DNA of 64,000 nt from Marisediminitalea lipolytica (GTDB taxonomy: Bacteria > Pseudomonadota > Gammaproteobacteria > Enterobacterales > Alteromonadaceae). A program made the position numbers and the translations under genes. A model generated the notes under the pieces. The model was not told where the DNA came from. It did not search any database and worked only from the letters and a program-made list of their open reading frames with translations. Location: the NCBI RefSeq assembly GCF_001758465.1, contig NZ_MJIC01000014.1, positions 186,001 through 250,000 on the forward strand, in the 5' to 3' direction. Shown here piece by piece: positions 17,704 to 25,749 of this stretch (position 1 is its first letter; every line of letters begins with the position of its first letter).

Positions 17704-19692
17704 ATGGATATCCTCAATACTCGAAACAGTACTCACTTACGCGCCGTTTTTCCAACGCTCACCGAGCATCAGAACAATTTGACCAATCTGAACCGCTGGT
17801 GGGACAAAGTAGCGCTGGTGGGCAAGATCAACAGCCTGAATGTGCCGCAGAGTCTGTTATCAAATATGCTGGAAACCAAAGCGGAATTCGCAGAGTTGCA
17901 GGAACTGTTAATCGACAACCTGTTATCCGAGCAAATTCAGCAGGTAGGGGATAAGTATCTGGCGATGGCCCAGACACTGATTGATATTCCCAACCGTAAC
18001 CTGTTTGAACGTACCGCCGATGTGGGGTTTCTGGCCACAGACGCTAACATTATTGCATTTTTACAGTCTGCTCAGATTCATCCTGCTGATACCGAATCAA
18101 TGCAGCAGCATTTGCTGGAATACGCTGCGAAATATTCGGTTTATGATGATGTCATCCTGTTCGACAATAACGGGTCTGTTAAAGCGCGTATGAATACTGC
18201 TGTAGCAGCACAGTTGGGTATTGATCCGGTGGTGTTTGACGTCCTCAATGGTGAGCAGGAATATGTCGAAATTTGTCGTTATTCGTCTATCTGCCCGCAA
18301 AAACGCTTGTCTTCTTTATTTCTGGCTGCGGTTAAAGATCCCGAAAGCGGCGAGAGATTGGGCGTGTTGTGTTTAAGTTTCAAACTTGAAGACGAGATGG
18401 CCACACTTTTTGCCGAGCTCAACGATTACAGCGGCACCATCATGTCGCTGCTAGACGAAAAGGGTAATGTGTTAGTGTCTACCGATAGCAGTTTAGCCGG
18501 TAGTGATATTCGCATCCGCGCCAAGGAGCAGTTACAGCTGGTCTCTTTCGCTAACCACCAGTATTTTTGTACGGTTGCGCCAACCCGTGGTTACCAGGGA
18601 TACACCGGTTTGAACTGGCAGGGATGTGTGCTGATCCCTTTTTCCAAAACCATTGAACAGCCGGTTTCGCAAAGCCAGACTAATGACGACGATGTCAATC
18701 GCTGGCAGGGCTTTTCGGCCACGCTGAGTGGCATTCAGCGCCGGGCTAAAATCGTTACTGACGATTTGGATCTGGTTGTGCTTAATGGGCGCATCGCGGC
18801 GGCTCGAAGCGATGCTGATGAATTTATCCCCATTCTGGAAGAAATCCGGCAAATTGGCCGTAAAATGCAGTCTATCTTTAGCCGTTCTGTCAGCCAACTG
18901 ATGTCGACGGCCCTTAACACTCATTACAACACCCTGGGATCACAGGCAACGCTGGCCATTGATATTATGGATCGTAATTTATATGAGCGCGCCAATGACT
19001 GCCGCTGGTGGGCACTTACCGAGCATATAGTCCGTTTGTTAAGTGCAGGCGAATGTCACGATAGTGAAACCAATCAGTTAACGGCGATCCTTGCTTATAT
19101 TAACGGCCTGTATACCGTGTACACGGGGATTTATGTCTACAACAGCCACGGCACAGTGGTCGCGGTATCGCAGCCCGCTTTACAGGCTTATGTAGGAACT
19201 ACGGTTCCCGAAGAAACCAATTGGCGCGGTGTGCTGGGGTTGAACAGTACACAGCAATACGTGGTGTCCGGATTTAATAACGCCGAATACTATGAGCAGC
19301 GCCCCACCTATATTTATAATGCGGCGGTGCTCGATAATGGCCGGGCTGTAGGAGGTATTGGGCTGGTTTTCGATAGCGAGCCGGAATTTCAGCATATGCT
19401 TAACGATGTGCTTAAACCTCATGGCGCTAAACGGATGGGGTTATTTATCGATCGCCATGGCAAAGTCATTTCCGGTAGTGACAATTCGCTTTGGCAAGCG
19501 GGCGATCAACTGGCATTACCAGCCAGCCTGTTGCAGCAGGAAAAAGGCAATCAGGGGGCTGGGATTTATGTTTTGCAGGATCAGGAGTACGTCATAGGTT
19601 ATGCCGTATCAAAAGGCTATCGCGAATATAAAACCGATGACGGTTACAGCAATGACGTTATCGCGCTGATCCTGGAGAAGAACGTCGCATAG
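17704..19692 (+). CDS. Predicted soluble double-Cache-like sensor protein
   Basis: A 662-residue protein of unknown function with internal duplication. Two Cache-like modules lie at about 75-320 and 400-655. Each opens with a similar helix (NLFERTADVGFLATD; NLYERANDCRWWALT) and holds a DNNGSVKARM/SHGTVVAVSQ-type strand. The linker between them (about 345-395) contains DLVVLNGRIAAARSDADEF and EEIRQIGRK, resembling the signalling tip of methyl-accepting chemotaxis proteins. No signal peptide or membrane segment is visible, although most Cache domains are extracytoplasmic. Its 3' end overlaps the convergent XRE regulator by 35 bp. A role in chemosensory signalling is inference. Confidence 0.75.
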   Translation: MDILNTRNSTHLRAVFPTLTEHQNNLTNLNRWWDKVALVGKINSLNVPQSLLSNMLETKAEFAELQELLIDNLLSEQIQQVGDKYLAMAQTLIDIPNRNLFERTADVGFLATDANIIAFLQSAQIHPADTESMQQHLLEYAAKYSVYDDVILFDNNGSVKARMNTAVAAQLGIDPVVFDVLNGEQEYVEICRYSSICPQKRLSSLFLAAVKDPESGERLGVLCLSFKLEDEMATLFAELNDYSGTIMSLLDEKGNVLVSTDSSLAGSDIRIRAKEQLQLVSFANHQYFCTVAPTRGYQGYTGLNWQGCVLIPFSKTIEQPVSQSQTNDDDVNRWQGFSATLSGIQRRAKIVTDDLDLVVLNGRIAAARSDADEFIPILEEIRQIGRKMQSIFSRSVSQLMSTALNTHYNTLGSQATLAIDIMDRNLYERANDCRWWALTEHIVRLLSAGECHDSETNQLTAILAYINGLYTVYTGIYVYNSHGTVVAVSQPALQAYVGTTVPEETNWRGVLGLNSTQQYVVSGFNNAEYYEQRPTYIYNAAVLDNGRAVGGIGLVFDSEPEFQHMLNDVLKPHGAKRMGLFIDRHGKVISGSDNSLWQAGDQLALPASLLQQEKGNQGAGIYVLQDQEYVIGYAVSKGYREYKTDDGYSNDVIALILEKNVA

Positions 19693-20410
19693 CTTCAAAC
19701 AGTGAGGGTTCCCAGGGGCGCATAGCCATAAGCAGGCCCATATGGGTCCGCTCGCTGATGGGCAGCCTGGCATCTTCTTCGTTAAGTTCGGCGGCTTCAC
19801 GGGTCAGCTGATTAAGTCGCCGCTGAATGATTTCCACCGAACTTTGTGAATAACGGCCCCTGAGGTAAAAGCGGAAAGTCCAGGGTTCGTTTTTCTTTGG
19901 CGCCATAAATTTCACCATCACTTCCTGTTCCATAAAGCGTTCCAGCGGACCGCCAGGGATCCAGCGAAAATCCTGTGCTATGAGCAGGCGGTAACGGTTA
20001 CCCGGCAAAAACTCAATGAGCTTTAAGCGGTCTAGTTTTACCATCAAACGTACCGCTTCGGTCTCGCTGATATCATAATGGCCGATAATTTCATTAAACT
20101 GCCAACCATCCCGAACACATACGGCCGCCAGCAACAATCTTGGGTTTTCCAGTAATTCCCGCTCCTGGGATTCTGAGAGCTGCGACACTTTAGGTTGGGT
20201 CTGTGCCACCTGAATAAACACATCGCTCAGTGTTATACCCAGGGCTTCACACACCTGTTCCAGTCGTTCCAATGTGAAGCTTTGCTGAGAGAAACAGCGT
20301 TTCACGCTGGCCTCGCTCAGACCCAGTTGTGCCGACAGGCTTTTATAGGTCATTCCTTGTTCTTTAAGTAACTGCTTTAGTCGCTGCGTAACCTGCTTAA
20401 TTTGGCTCAT
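19658..20410 (-). CDS. XRE-type helix-turn-helix transcriptional regulator
   Basis: A 250-residue protein with an N-terminal HTH of the Cro/C1 type (about 8-60: KQLLKEQGMTYKSLSAQLGL, SEASVKRCFSQQSFTLERL). A C-terminal domain of ~180 residues follows that I do not recognise beyond a possible second winged-helix region (FNEIIGHYDISETEAVRLMV). It is convergent with the double-Cache gene with a 35-bp overlap of the coding ends, and divergent from the secreted-protein gene at 20526. Either neighbour could be a target. Confidence 0.82.
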   Translation of the reverse strand: MSQIKQVTQRLKQLLKEQGMTYKSLSAQLGLSEASVKRCFSQQSFTLERLEQVCEALGITLSDVFIQVAQTQPKVSQLSESQERELLENPRLLLAAVCVRDGWQFNEIIGHYDISETEAVRLMVKLDRLKLIEFLPGNRYRLLIAQDFRWIPGGPLERFMEQEVMVKFMAPKKNEPWTFRFYLRGRYSQSSVEIIQRRLNQLTREAAELNEEDARLPISERTHMGLLMAMRPWEPSLFEAMRRSSPGSAR

Positions 20411-20525
20411 AGTATTAAATTCCGATACCTTTGGTGTTGAAATATACTACAAAATTAAATCGAGTTTACATATTTTGTACCTGGGATTAATTTGATGAGG
20501 AACCAACCAATGAAGGAATATTGCT

Positions 20526-20867
20526 ATGAACAAATTTATCTGTACGTTAATTGCCAGTTTAGTGATGTCACACAGTGCTATGGCTGCCGATTCGGTAGAC
20601 CACAGCGGACAAGCCAGTAAACACAGTGTGCTGGCCAGTGTCGAAGGCGTTTCAACTACTGCCGCCGTTGCCAGTGCGGTGGTAGCAGCGCCTGTTATTG
20701 TTACCGGCCTGAGTGTTGTTTCTGCTGCTGAAGCGAGTCATAAGTCGGTTAAAGCGCTGCACGCTAAACATGTTGAAAACACCAAACCACTGACTATAAC
20801 AACCCGCGTTATCACCCGCGATCCGCCTCCTTCTGAAGTCGTGATCGAACAAACCGTCAATCAATAA
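20526..20867 (+). CDS. Small secreted protein of unknown function
   Basis: A 113-residue protein with signal peptide MNKFICTLIASLVMSHSAMA. The mature part has an Ala/Val-rich hydrophobic middle (about 43-75) and a C-terminus with a PPPSEVVIEQ segment. It has no recognised domain. It lies 26 bp upstream of the DUF2145 gene and probably shares its transcript, so it may act with that protein in the periplasm or membrane. Confidence 0.7.
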   Translation: MNKFICTLIASLVMSHSAMAADSVDHSGQASKHSVLASVEGVSTTAAVASAVVAAPVIVTGLSVVSAAEASHKSVKALHAKHVENTKPLTITTRVITRDPPPSEVVIEQTVNQ

Positions 20868-20893
20868 CTGGCCATTGCCGAAAGGAGCTGAAC

Positions 20894-21685
20894 ATGCGAG
20901 TGATAATTAGCCTGTTGTGTTTTTGTCTGATAGGAGGTGCCCAGGCGGGGAGTCAGGCACCATCAAAATCGGTTTTTGCGCCCGAAGAGATTATAAGCTT
21001 CGCTAAAGAGGTAGAACGTTATGCCGCCGAACATCAGGCCTATGCATTTGTTATTGGCCGCGTTGGACGCCCCGAAAAGGAATTGCCCAAAGGCATTCAC
21101 TTTACGCATACGGCGGTCGCCGTGTATTCCCAGATTACGCTGGATGATGGCACAACCGAATTTGGTTATGCCATTCACAATTTATATCAGCGCGCGGATG
21201 ATCCGGGTCGTAGTGATATTATCGTGGACTATCCGGTGGACTTCTTTTGGGGCGCACAAACGCTTAAGGCCGGAATAGTTATTCCAAGCCCCGCGGTTCA
21301 GCAGCAACTGATAAATCTCATCAGTGAACAAAAGCACCTGAGGTTGCATAATCCCCGTTATTCGGTGGTGGCTAATCCGTTTAACAGCCAGCGTCAGAAC
21401 TGTACCGAATTTACCCTGGATATACTGCAGGCCGCTATCTACCACACTGCGGATACACAACGAATCAAAGCCAATAATGCGGCTTATTTCAGCCCGCAAA
21501 AAGTCAGTATTAATCCAATTAAACTCGCGGTTGGCAGCATGGTCAGCGACGGTATTACTACCTCGGATCACAAGGGCCGGGTGCAAACCGCAACTTTTAC
21601 CACCATTGCCCGTTTTTTAGCGCAATTTAATCTGGCGGAGCATAGCGTGGTGCTTTACGCCGATGGCCATACTCAGGCTATTTAA
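20894..21685 (+). CDS. DUF2145-like secreted protein, possible permuted papain-like fold
   Basis: A 263-residue exported protein (signal peptide about 1-18) that resembles the DUF2145 family. The order of a conserved-looking His (GIHFTHTAVAVY) before a Cys (RQNCTEFTLDIL) is the order of circularly permuted NlpC/P60-like cysteine peptidases, so a peptidase, amidase or acyltransferase role is possible but unproven. GGAG-type Shine-Dalgarno (AAAGGAG) at 20880-20886. It sits in a run with a secreted 113-aa protein upstream and a YiaA-like membrane protein 14 bp downstream. Confidence 0.7.
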   Translation: MRVIISLLCFCLIGGAQAGSQAPSKSVFAPEEIISFAKEVERYAAEHQAYAFVIGRVGRPEKELPKGIHFTHTAVAVYSQITLDDGTTEFGYAIHNLYQRADDPGRSDIIVDYPVDFFWGAQTLKAGIVIPSPAVQQQLINLISEQKHLRLHNPRYSVVANPFNSQRQNCTEFTLDILQAAIYHTADTQRIKANNAAYFSPQKVSINPIKLAVGSMVSDGITTSDHKGRVQTATFTTIARFLAQFNLAEHSVVLYADGHTQAI

Positions 21686-21699
21686 TTAAGGAGAACACC

Positions 21700-22161
21700 A
21701 TGGATACGTCTATTCAACAACCGGTTAGTCAGGTGCCTACCAAGGCTTTTCGAATCGCCGCTGTAGCTGCATTAATTACTGGTGCCGCAAGTTACCTGAT
21801 TGGCCTGTTTAACGCTTACATGCAGTTAAACGAAAAAGGCTATTACCTCACCGTCATGCTATTTGGGTTGTTTGCGGTGGTATCATTGCAAAAAACTATC
21901 CGCGACAAAATGGCCGGCATGGCGGTAACCCGTCCTTATGTTATTGCCTGTGGTGTTGCCACTATTGCTGCAACAGCGCTACTGGCTGTGGGCTTATATA
22001 ACGCAGAACTGGCACTCAGTGAAAAGGGCTTTTTCGCCATGGCCTATGTGCTGAGCCTGTTTGCGGCGATCACCGTGCAAAAGAACGTACGTGATTGCGC
22101 CGAATATCATGCTTTGGTGCCTGCTGATAAGGCCGTTGCCGGGCAGTCGGGTGGCGAATAA
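21700..22161 (+). CDS. YiaA/YiaB-family inner membrane protein
   Basis: A 153-residue membrane protein made of two homologous halves. Each half has two helices joined by a NAYMQLNEKGYY / NAELALSEKGFF motif and ends in LQKTIRDK / VQKNVRDC. This duplicated pattern is that of the YiaA/YiaB two-helix domain, whose function is unknown. Four transmembrane segments are expected. It follows the DUF2145 gene by 14 bp with an AAGGAG Shine-Dalgarno, and a terminator closes the unit. Confidence 0.85.
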   Translation: MDTSIQQPVSQVPTKAFRIAAVAALITGAASYLIGLFNAYMQLNEKGYYLTVMLFGLFAVVSLQKTIRDKMAGMAVTRPYVIACGVATIAATALLAVGLYNAELALSEKGFFAMAYVLSLFAAITVQKNVRDCAEYHALVPADKAVAGQSGGE

Positions 22162-22166
22162 AAAAC

Positions 22167-22199
22167 AGCGGGTCCGGGTAGTTGTGGGCCCGCTTTTTT
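22167..22199 (+). terminator. Terminator after the YiaA-like gene
   Basis: AGCGGGTCC (22167-22175) pairs with GGGCCCGCT (22186-22194) with one G-T pair, followed by a T run. Confidence 0.85.
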
Positions 22200-22235
22200 A
22201 GTTAACGCAGAATCAACATTAAACCGGAGTGGGTT

Positions 22236-22688
22236 ATGCACAAAGGATATTGGCTGGTCATAAGTGTTGCGCTGGTGCTAATTAATGAAGTCACAGTTCA
22301 TTGGCTGGTAGCCGTGCTGGTTGGTCATTACAATGTGGATGATGGCTATGCAGTAGCCGGCCGTTATTTTGCCTTGGGGAGCTTTTTATTTTCTGCGGCG
22401 TTCCGTGCGCTTCCTTACCTCATACTGGTGCCGGTAGCTGTTATCAGCGGTTTACATTACACCGTTCAGGGAAAATCAGCCTTATGGTCAGCCCTGGTTG
22501 CTGTAGCTGGTATTCATTTTTGGGGTTACTGGGATATGTTAGAGCCGTTATACACCGCCGAACATGCTTCCTCTACTGCTGCCCTGGCGATAGTTTTTGT
22601 ACCCATCCATTCTGTCTGGATGGGCGCTCTGGCAGGACTGCTGGCTTTTGTGCTGGTAAAAGCGGGTCTGTTGATGTTTAAGCGGTAA
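22236..22688 (+). CDS. Hypothetical multi-span membrane protein
   Basis: A 150-residue protein with four apparent hydrophobic segments (about 5-30, 42-70, 78-98 and 112-146) and a short basic C-terminus (MFKR). I do not recognise a family. It lies between a terminator and the MscS gene in the same orientation, with GGAG-like sequence before the ATG. Confidence 0.65.
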   Translation: MHKGYWLVISVALVLINEVTVHWLVAVLVGHYNVDDGYAVAGRYFALGSFLFSAAFRALPYLILVPVAVISGLHYTVQGKSALWSALVAVAGIHFWGYWDMLEPLYTAEHASSTAALAIVFVPIHSVWMGALAGLLAFVLVKAGLLMFKR

Positions 22689-22781
22689 ATCCACCAACTG
22701 GCTTAAGTGTGCTTCTGATCCTTTCAGGGCGTATCAGATTATTAGTTAATGGAAACCACTCCCGGGCAAAGGAATACCGCC

Positions 22782-23822
22782 ATGCAATCATCCACCAGTG
22801 AACTGGTTATCTCATTAAACGCCTATTGGCAGGCTTTTGTTGTTAAGCTCCCGGCGATTGCCCTGGGCCTGCTTATTCTGGTAATGACACTGTGGCTTGC
22901 TGGGCGTATATCAGCAGCCCTTATCCGACCCATAGGCTATCTTTCTTCAAGCCCGCTGCTGCGTTCGGTTAGCCAGCGAGCAATAAGCCTTGTGCTGATA
23001 CTGTTCGCGCTGTATATCTTTTTAAAGCTATCCGGGCTCACCGAGTTTGCGGTGGCAATAATGAGTGGTACCGGTGTGCTGGGACTCATTCTCGGCTTTG
23101 CCTTTCGGGATATCGCCGAGAATATGATTGCCAGTTTACTGCTCACCGTTCAGCGGCCTTTTCGCATCGATGATGTGGTGCAAATTAATAACTACACCGG
23201 CGTTGTTCAGAAAGTCACTACCCGAGCAACCACCCTGGTAGATTTTGATGGCAATCATATTCAAATCCCTAACGCGGTCATTTATAAGGGCACCATCAAA
23301 AACCTGACCGCCAACCCAAAGATGCGTGGTCAGTTTACCTTAGGTATTGGTTACGATGCCGATTGCCTGCATGCGCAACAGCTGGCTATGGAGCTGATTG
23401 CCGCTCACCCTAACGTGTTAACCGACCCGGAGCCATTGGTGCTGGTGGATGAACTGGGTTCAGCTACCATCAATCTGAAAGTGTATTTTTGGATTAATGT
23501 GGAAAGTACCAGTGTGGTAAAAATGGCCTCGGTGCTCATGCGCGATATGGTGGTACTGTTTACCCGTGAGGGGATCAGTATGCCTGACGACGCCAGGGAA
23601 GTGATTTTCCCTCAGGGCGTACCAATCATCAGCCAGTCAGGGAATGAGATTAAGCCGCAGCAAACGCCAGAAACAGTCAGCAACACAGTTAAACCGGGAG
23701 ACGACGGTGTTCGCATTAAGCGTGCAACCGTTCACGATGATGTCTCCAGCGAAAATGACGATATCCGCAAACAGGCTGAAGAGGCAAGGGCACCAGAGTC
23801 CGGAACCAATATCTTGTCGTAG
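22782..23822 (+). CDS. Small-conductance mechanosensitive channel, MscS family
   Basis: A 346-residue channel with N-terminal membrane helices. The pore-lining TM3 is glycine/alanine-rich (TGVLGLILGFAFRDIAENMI), the beta-domain follows (RPFRIDDVVQINNYTGVVQ), and an alpha/beta vestibule follows that. MscS channels open under membrane tension to protect from hypo-osmotic shock. The hydrophilic C-terminal tail of ~60 residues is longer than in E. coli MscS. The ATG at 22782 has AAAGGA at a proper distance; the in-frame ATG at 22749 is possible but has no clear RBS. Confidence 0.9.
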   Translation: MQSSTSELVISLNAYWQAFVVKLPAIALGLLILVMTLWLAGRISAALIRPIGYLSSSPLLRSVSQRAISLVLILFALYIFLKLSGLTEFAVAIMSGTGVLGLILGFAFRDIAENMIASLLLTVQRPFRIDDVVQINNYTGVVQKVTTRATTLVDFDGNHIQIPNAVIYKGTIKNLTANPKMRGQFTLGIGYDADCLHAQQLAMELIAAHPNVLTDPEPLVLVDELGSATINLKVYFWINVESTSVVKMASVLMRDMVVLFTREGISMPDDAREVIFPQGVPIISQSGNEIKPQQTPETVSNTVKPGDDGVRIKRATVHDDVSSENDDIRKQAEEARAPESGTNILS

Positions 23823-23824
23823 AT

Positions 23825-24097
23825 TTACTCGGTCTCGTTAAAGCGTCCGGCGATGAGTTGCTCTACCGCATCCATCGCCGCTTCGGCATCCGGGCCTTCG
23901 CTTATGACATCAACCTGCTCACCCTGATGACTTTCCATCAGCATTAATCCCAGTACACTGTTAGCGTTGGCTTGTTTTTCACCTTTTACCAGGGTGATTT
24001 CGGCATCAAACTGATTAGCTAATTGCACCAGCTGGGTGGCAGCCCGGGCGTGTAAGCCCAGTTTATTAACAATGGTCAGGGTTTTTTCTACGCGCAT
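23825..24097 (-). CDS. ptsO: Nitrogen-PTS phosphocarrier protein NPr
   Basis: A 90-residue HPr paralogue that relays phosphate from PtsP (EI-Ntr) to PtsN (EIIA-Ntr). The phosphorylated histidine is H16 in NKLGLHARAA, and the Ser-46-like region reads NANSVLGLMLM. It shares one base with the rapZ stop (TAATG overlap), the last gene of the rpoN cluster. Its 3' end lies 2 bp from the convergent MscS gene. Confidence 0.95.
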   Translation of the reverse strand: MRVEKTLTIVNKLGLHARAATQLVQLANQFDAEITLVKGEKQANANSVLGLMLMESHQGEQVDVISEGPDAEAAMDAVEQLIAGRFNETE

Positions 24098-24942
24098 TAT
24101 CGATTCAACTCACGGTGGCGAATTTGAACATCCGGATGTTTATCGGCAAACAGTTTAGCCAGTGACTGTGCTACAAACACCGAGCGGTGCTGACCACCGG
24201 TACAACCAATCGCAATGGTCACATAACTGCGGTTATTTCGTTCCAGGTGTGGCATCCAGGTATCCAGCAGATTTTGGATCTGCCAGATAAATTTGGTGAC
24301 AATGGGTTGCGAACCTAAAAAGGCTTCTACCGGTGAGTCCAGCCCGGTTAAATGCTTTAAGTCTGGCTCCCAGTGGGGATTGGGTAAAAAGCGTACGTCA
24401 AAAACGTAATCGGCGTCTTTCGGGATACCGTGTTTAAAGCCAAAAGACTCAAACACCAGCACCAGGCGCGAACTCTTTTTACCTAAAATTCGCTCTCTAA
24501 TCAGCTCTGCCAGTTGATGGATAGACAAGCGATCGGTATCGATATACAAATCAGCCCGTTCGGCAATGGGCGCCAGCAGGTCTTTTTCTGCCTGAATGGC
24601 GTCGGCCAGTGAAATATTCAGTCTGGCTAAAGGATGCAGGCGTCGGGTTTCGCTAAAGCGTTTTACCAGCATATCGTCGCTGGCGTCTAAATAGACAATG
24701 GTCATTGACCAGGATGAGGGTAAATAATCCAGGATCTCAACCAGTTCGTCAGGATCCTTGGGTAAATTACGCACATCAATGCTCACCGCCACCTGATCGT
24801 ATTCATCAACTACGGTGTGGGTCAGGGTGGGGAGCAGGTTTACCGGGATATTATCAACGCAATAATAGCCCAAATCTTCCAGTGCCCTGAGGGCAACAGA
24901 TTTTCCCGAACCAGAACGTCCGCTGATAATAATGAGCTTCAT
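24097..24942 (-). CDS. rapZ: RNase adapter protein RapZ
   Basis: RapZ guides RNase E to the small RNA GlmZ and so controls GlmS and amino-sugar synthesis for the envelope. The 281-residue protein has the Walker A GRSGSGKS (8-15), a central ATPase-like domain, and the C-terminal RNA-binding part with AIGCTGGQHRSVF. It follows ptsN by 23 bp and overlaps ptsO by 1 bp, the classic rpoN-hpf-ptsN-rapZ-npr order. Confidence 0.96.
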   Translation of the reverse strand: MKLIIISGRSGSGKSVALRALEDLGYYCVDNIPVNLLPTLTHTVVDEYDQVAVSIDVRNLPKDPDELVEILDYLPSSWSMTIVYLDASDDMLVKRFSETRRLHPLARLNISLADAIQAEKDLLAPIAERADLYIDTDRLSIHQLAELIRERILGKKSSRLVLVFESFGFKHGIPKDADYVFDVRFLPNPHWEPDLKHLTGLDSPVEAFLGSQPIVTKFIWQIQNLLDTWMPHLERNNRSYVTIAIGCTGGQHRSVFVAQSLAKLFADKHPDVQIRHRELNR

Positions 24943-24965
24943 AGGTTTTAAGACTCCCTGTCAGG

Positions 24966-25424
24966 CTATTTTGCGGCTTCGTCGCATAACGCGGCGATAA
25001 CCTGCTCCTTGGTGGTTGCGGCTCGAATAGTTTTTACAATGGCTTTTTGACTGAGCTTGCCGGCGATTGTGGCGAGGGTTTGTAAGTGCCCCTCGGTTTG
25101 ATTTTCCGGCACCAGAATAGCAAAAAAGATATCCACGGGTTTGTCATCTATTGCGTCAAAGGCAATTGCGGGTGTGGTAGTGACCACTACGGCGGTTACT
25201 TTTGACAAATTGGCCAGTCGACCGTGGGGTAAAGCAATACCATTACCAATACCGGTACTGCCCATTTTTTCACGGGTTAGCAGCGCGTTGAGCGCATCTT
25301 CTTTTTGAATTTCAGGATTAGTGTCCGCAGCAATGTCGCTGATAATCTCTAAAATTCGTTTTTTGCTGTTGCACTGGACCGCACACTGAGTGCGATCCAG
25401 GCTAACTAAGGCTTCAATATTCAT
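24966..25424 (-). CDS. ptsN: Nitrogen-regulatory PTS IIA protein
   Basis: PtsN is the terminal phosphoacceptor of the nitrogen PTS and regulates potassium transport and stress responses. The 152-residue protein has the phosphorylation site H67 in GNGIALPHGR and the downstream FFAILVPENQTEGHL block of the PTS EIIA type-2 fold. It starts 13 bp after hpf. Confidence 0.95.
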   Translation of the reverse strand: MNIEALVSLDRTQCAVQCNSKKRILEIISDIAADTNPEIQKEDALNALLTREKMGSTGIGNGIALPHGRLANLSKVTAVVVTTTPAIAFDAIDDKPVDIFFAILVPENQTEGHLQTLATIAGKLSQKAIVKTIRAATTKEQVIAALCDEAAK

Positions 25425-25437
25425 AAGGTTTAGTGGC

Positions 25438-25725
25438 CTAATGTTTTTTGAGCTTTTCCTTATGCTTGATTACCTGACGATCCAATTTATCTACCATGCT
25501 ATCGATGGCGGCATACATATCTTCGTTTTCTGATGAGGCAAAAACCTCGGCACCGCTTAAGTGCATCGTGGCCTCTGCTTTCTGCGAGAGTTTTTCCACG
25601 TTAAGGATCACATGCACATTTGAGATGTGATCAAAATGACGTTCCAGTTTACTAAACTTGGTATCAACATAATTACGCAAAGAATCGGTTATCTCGATGT
25701 GATGACCTGTAAGATTAATTTGCAT
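25438..25725 (-). CDS. hpf: Ribosome hibernation-promoting factor (short HPF)
   Basis: A 95-residue HPF/YfiA-family protein (MQINLTGHHIEITDSLR, KLERHFDHISNVHVIL, DMYAAIDSMVDKLDRQ). The short form lacks the C-terminal dimerisation domain of long HPF and, with RMF, packs ribosomes into inactive 100S dimers in stationary phase. It lies 24 bp downstream of rpoN. Confidence 0.95.
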   Translation of the reverse strand: MQINLTGHHIEITDSLRNYVDTKFSKLERHFDHISNVHVILNVEKLSQKAEATMHLSGAEVFASSENEDMYAAIDSMVDKLDRQVIKHKEKLKKH

Positions 25726-25749
25726 AGTTCGTCTTCCTTATAATTCGGC

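Noticed and set aside
20411..20525. Operator palindrome for the XRE regulator
   Set aside because: The AT-rich divergent gap has several weak repeats but none clearly better than chance by eye.
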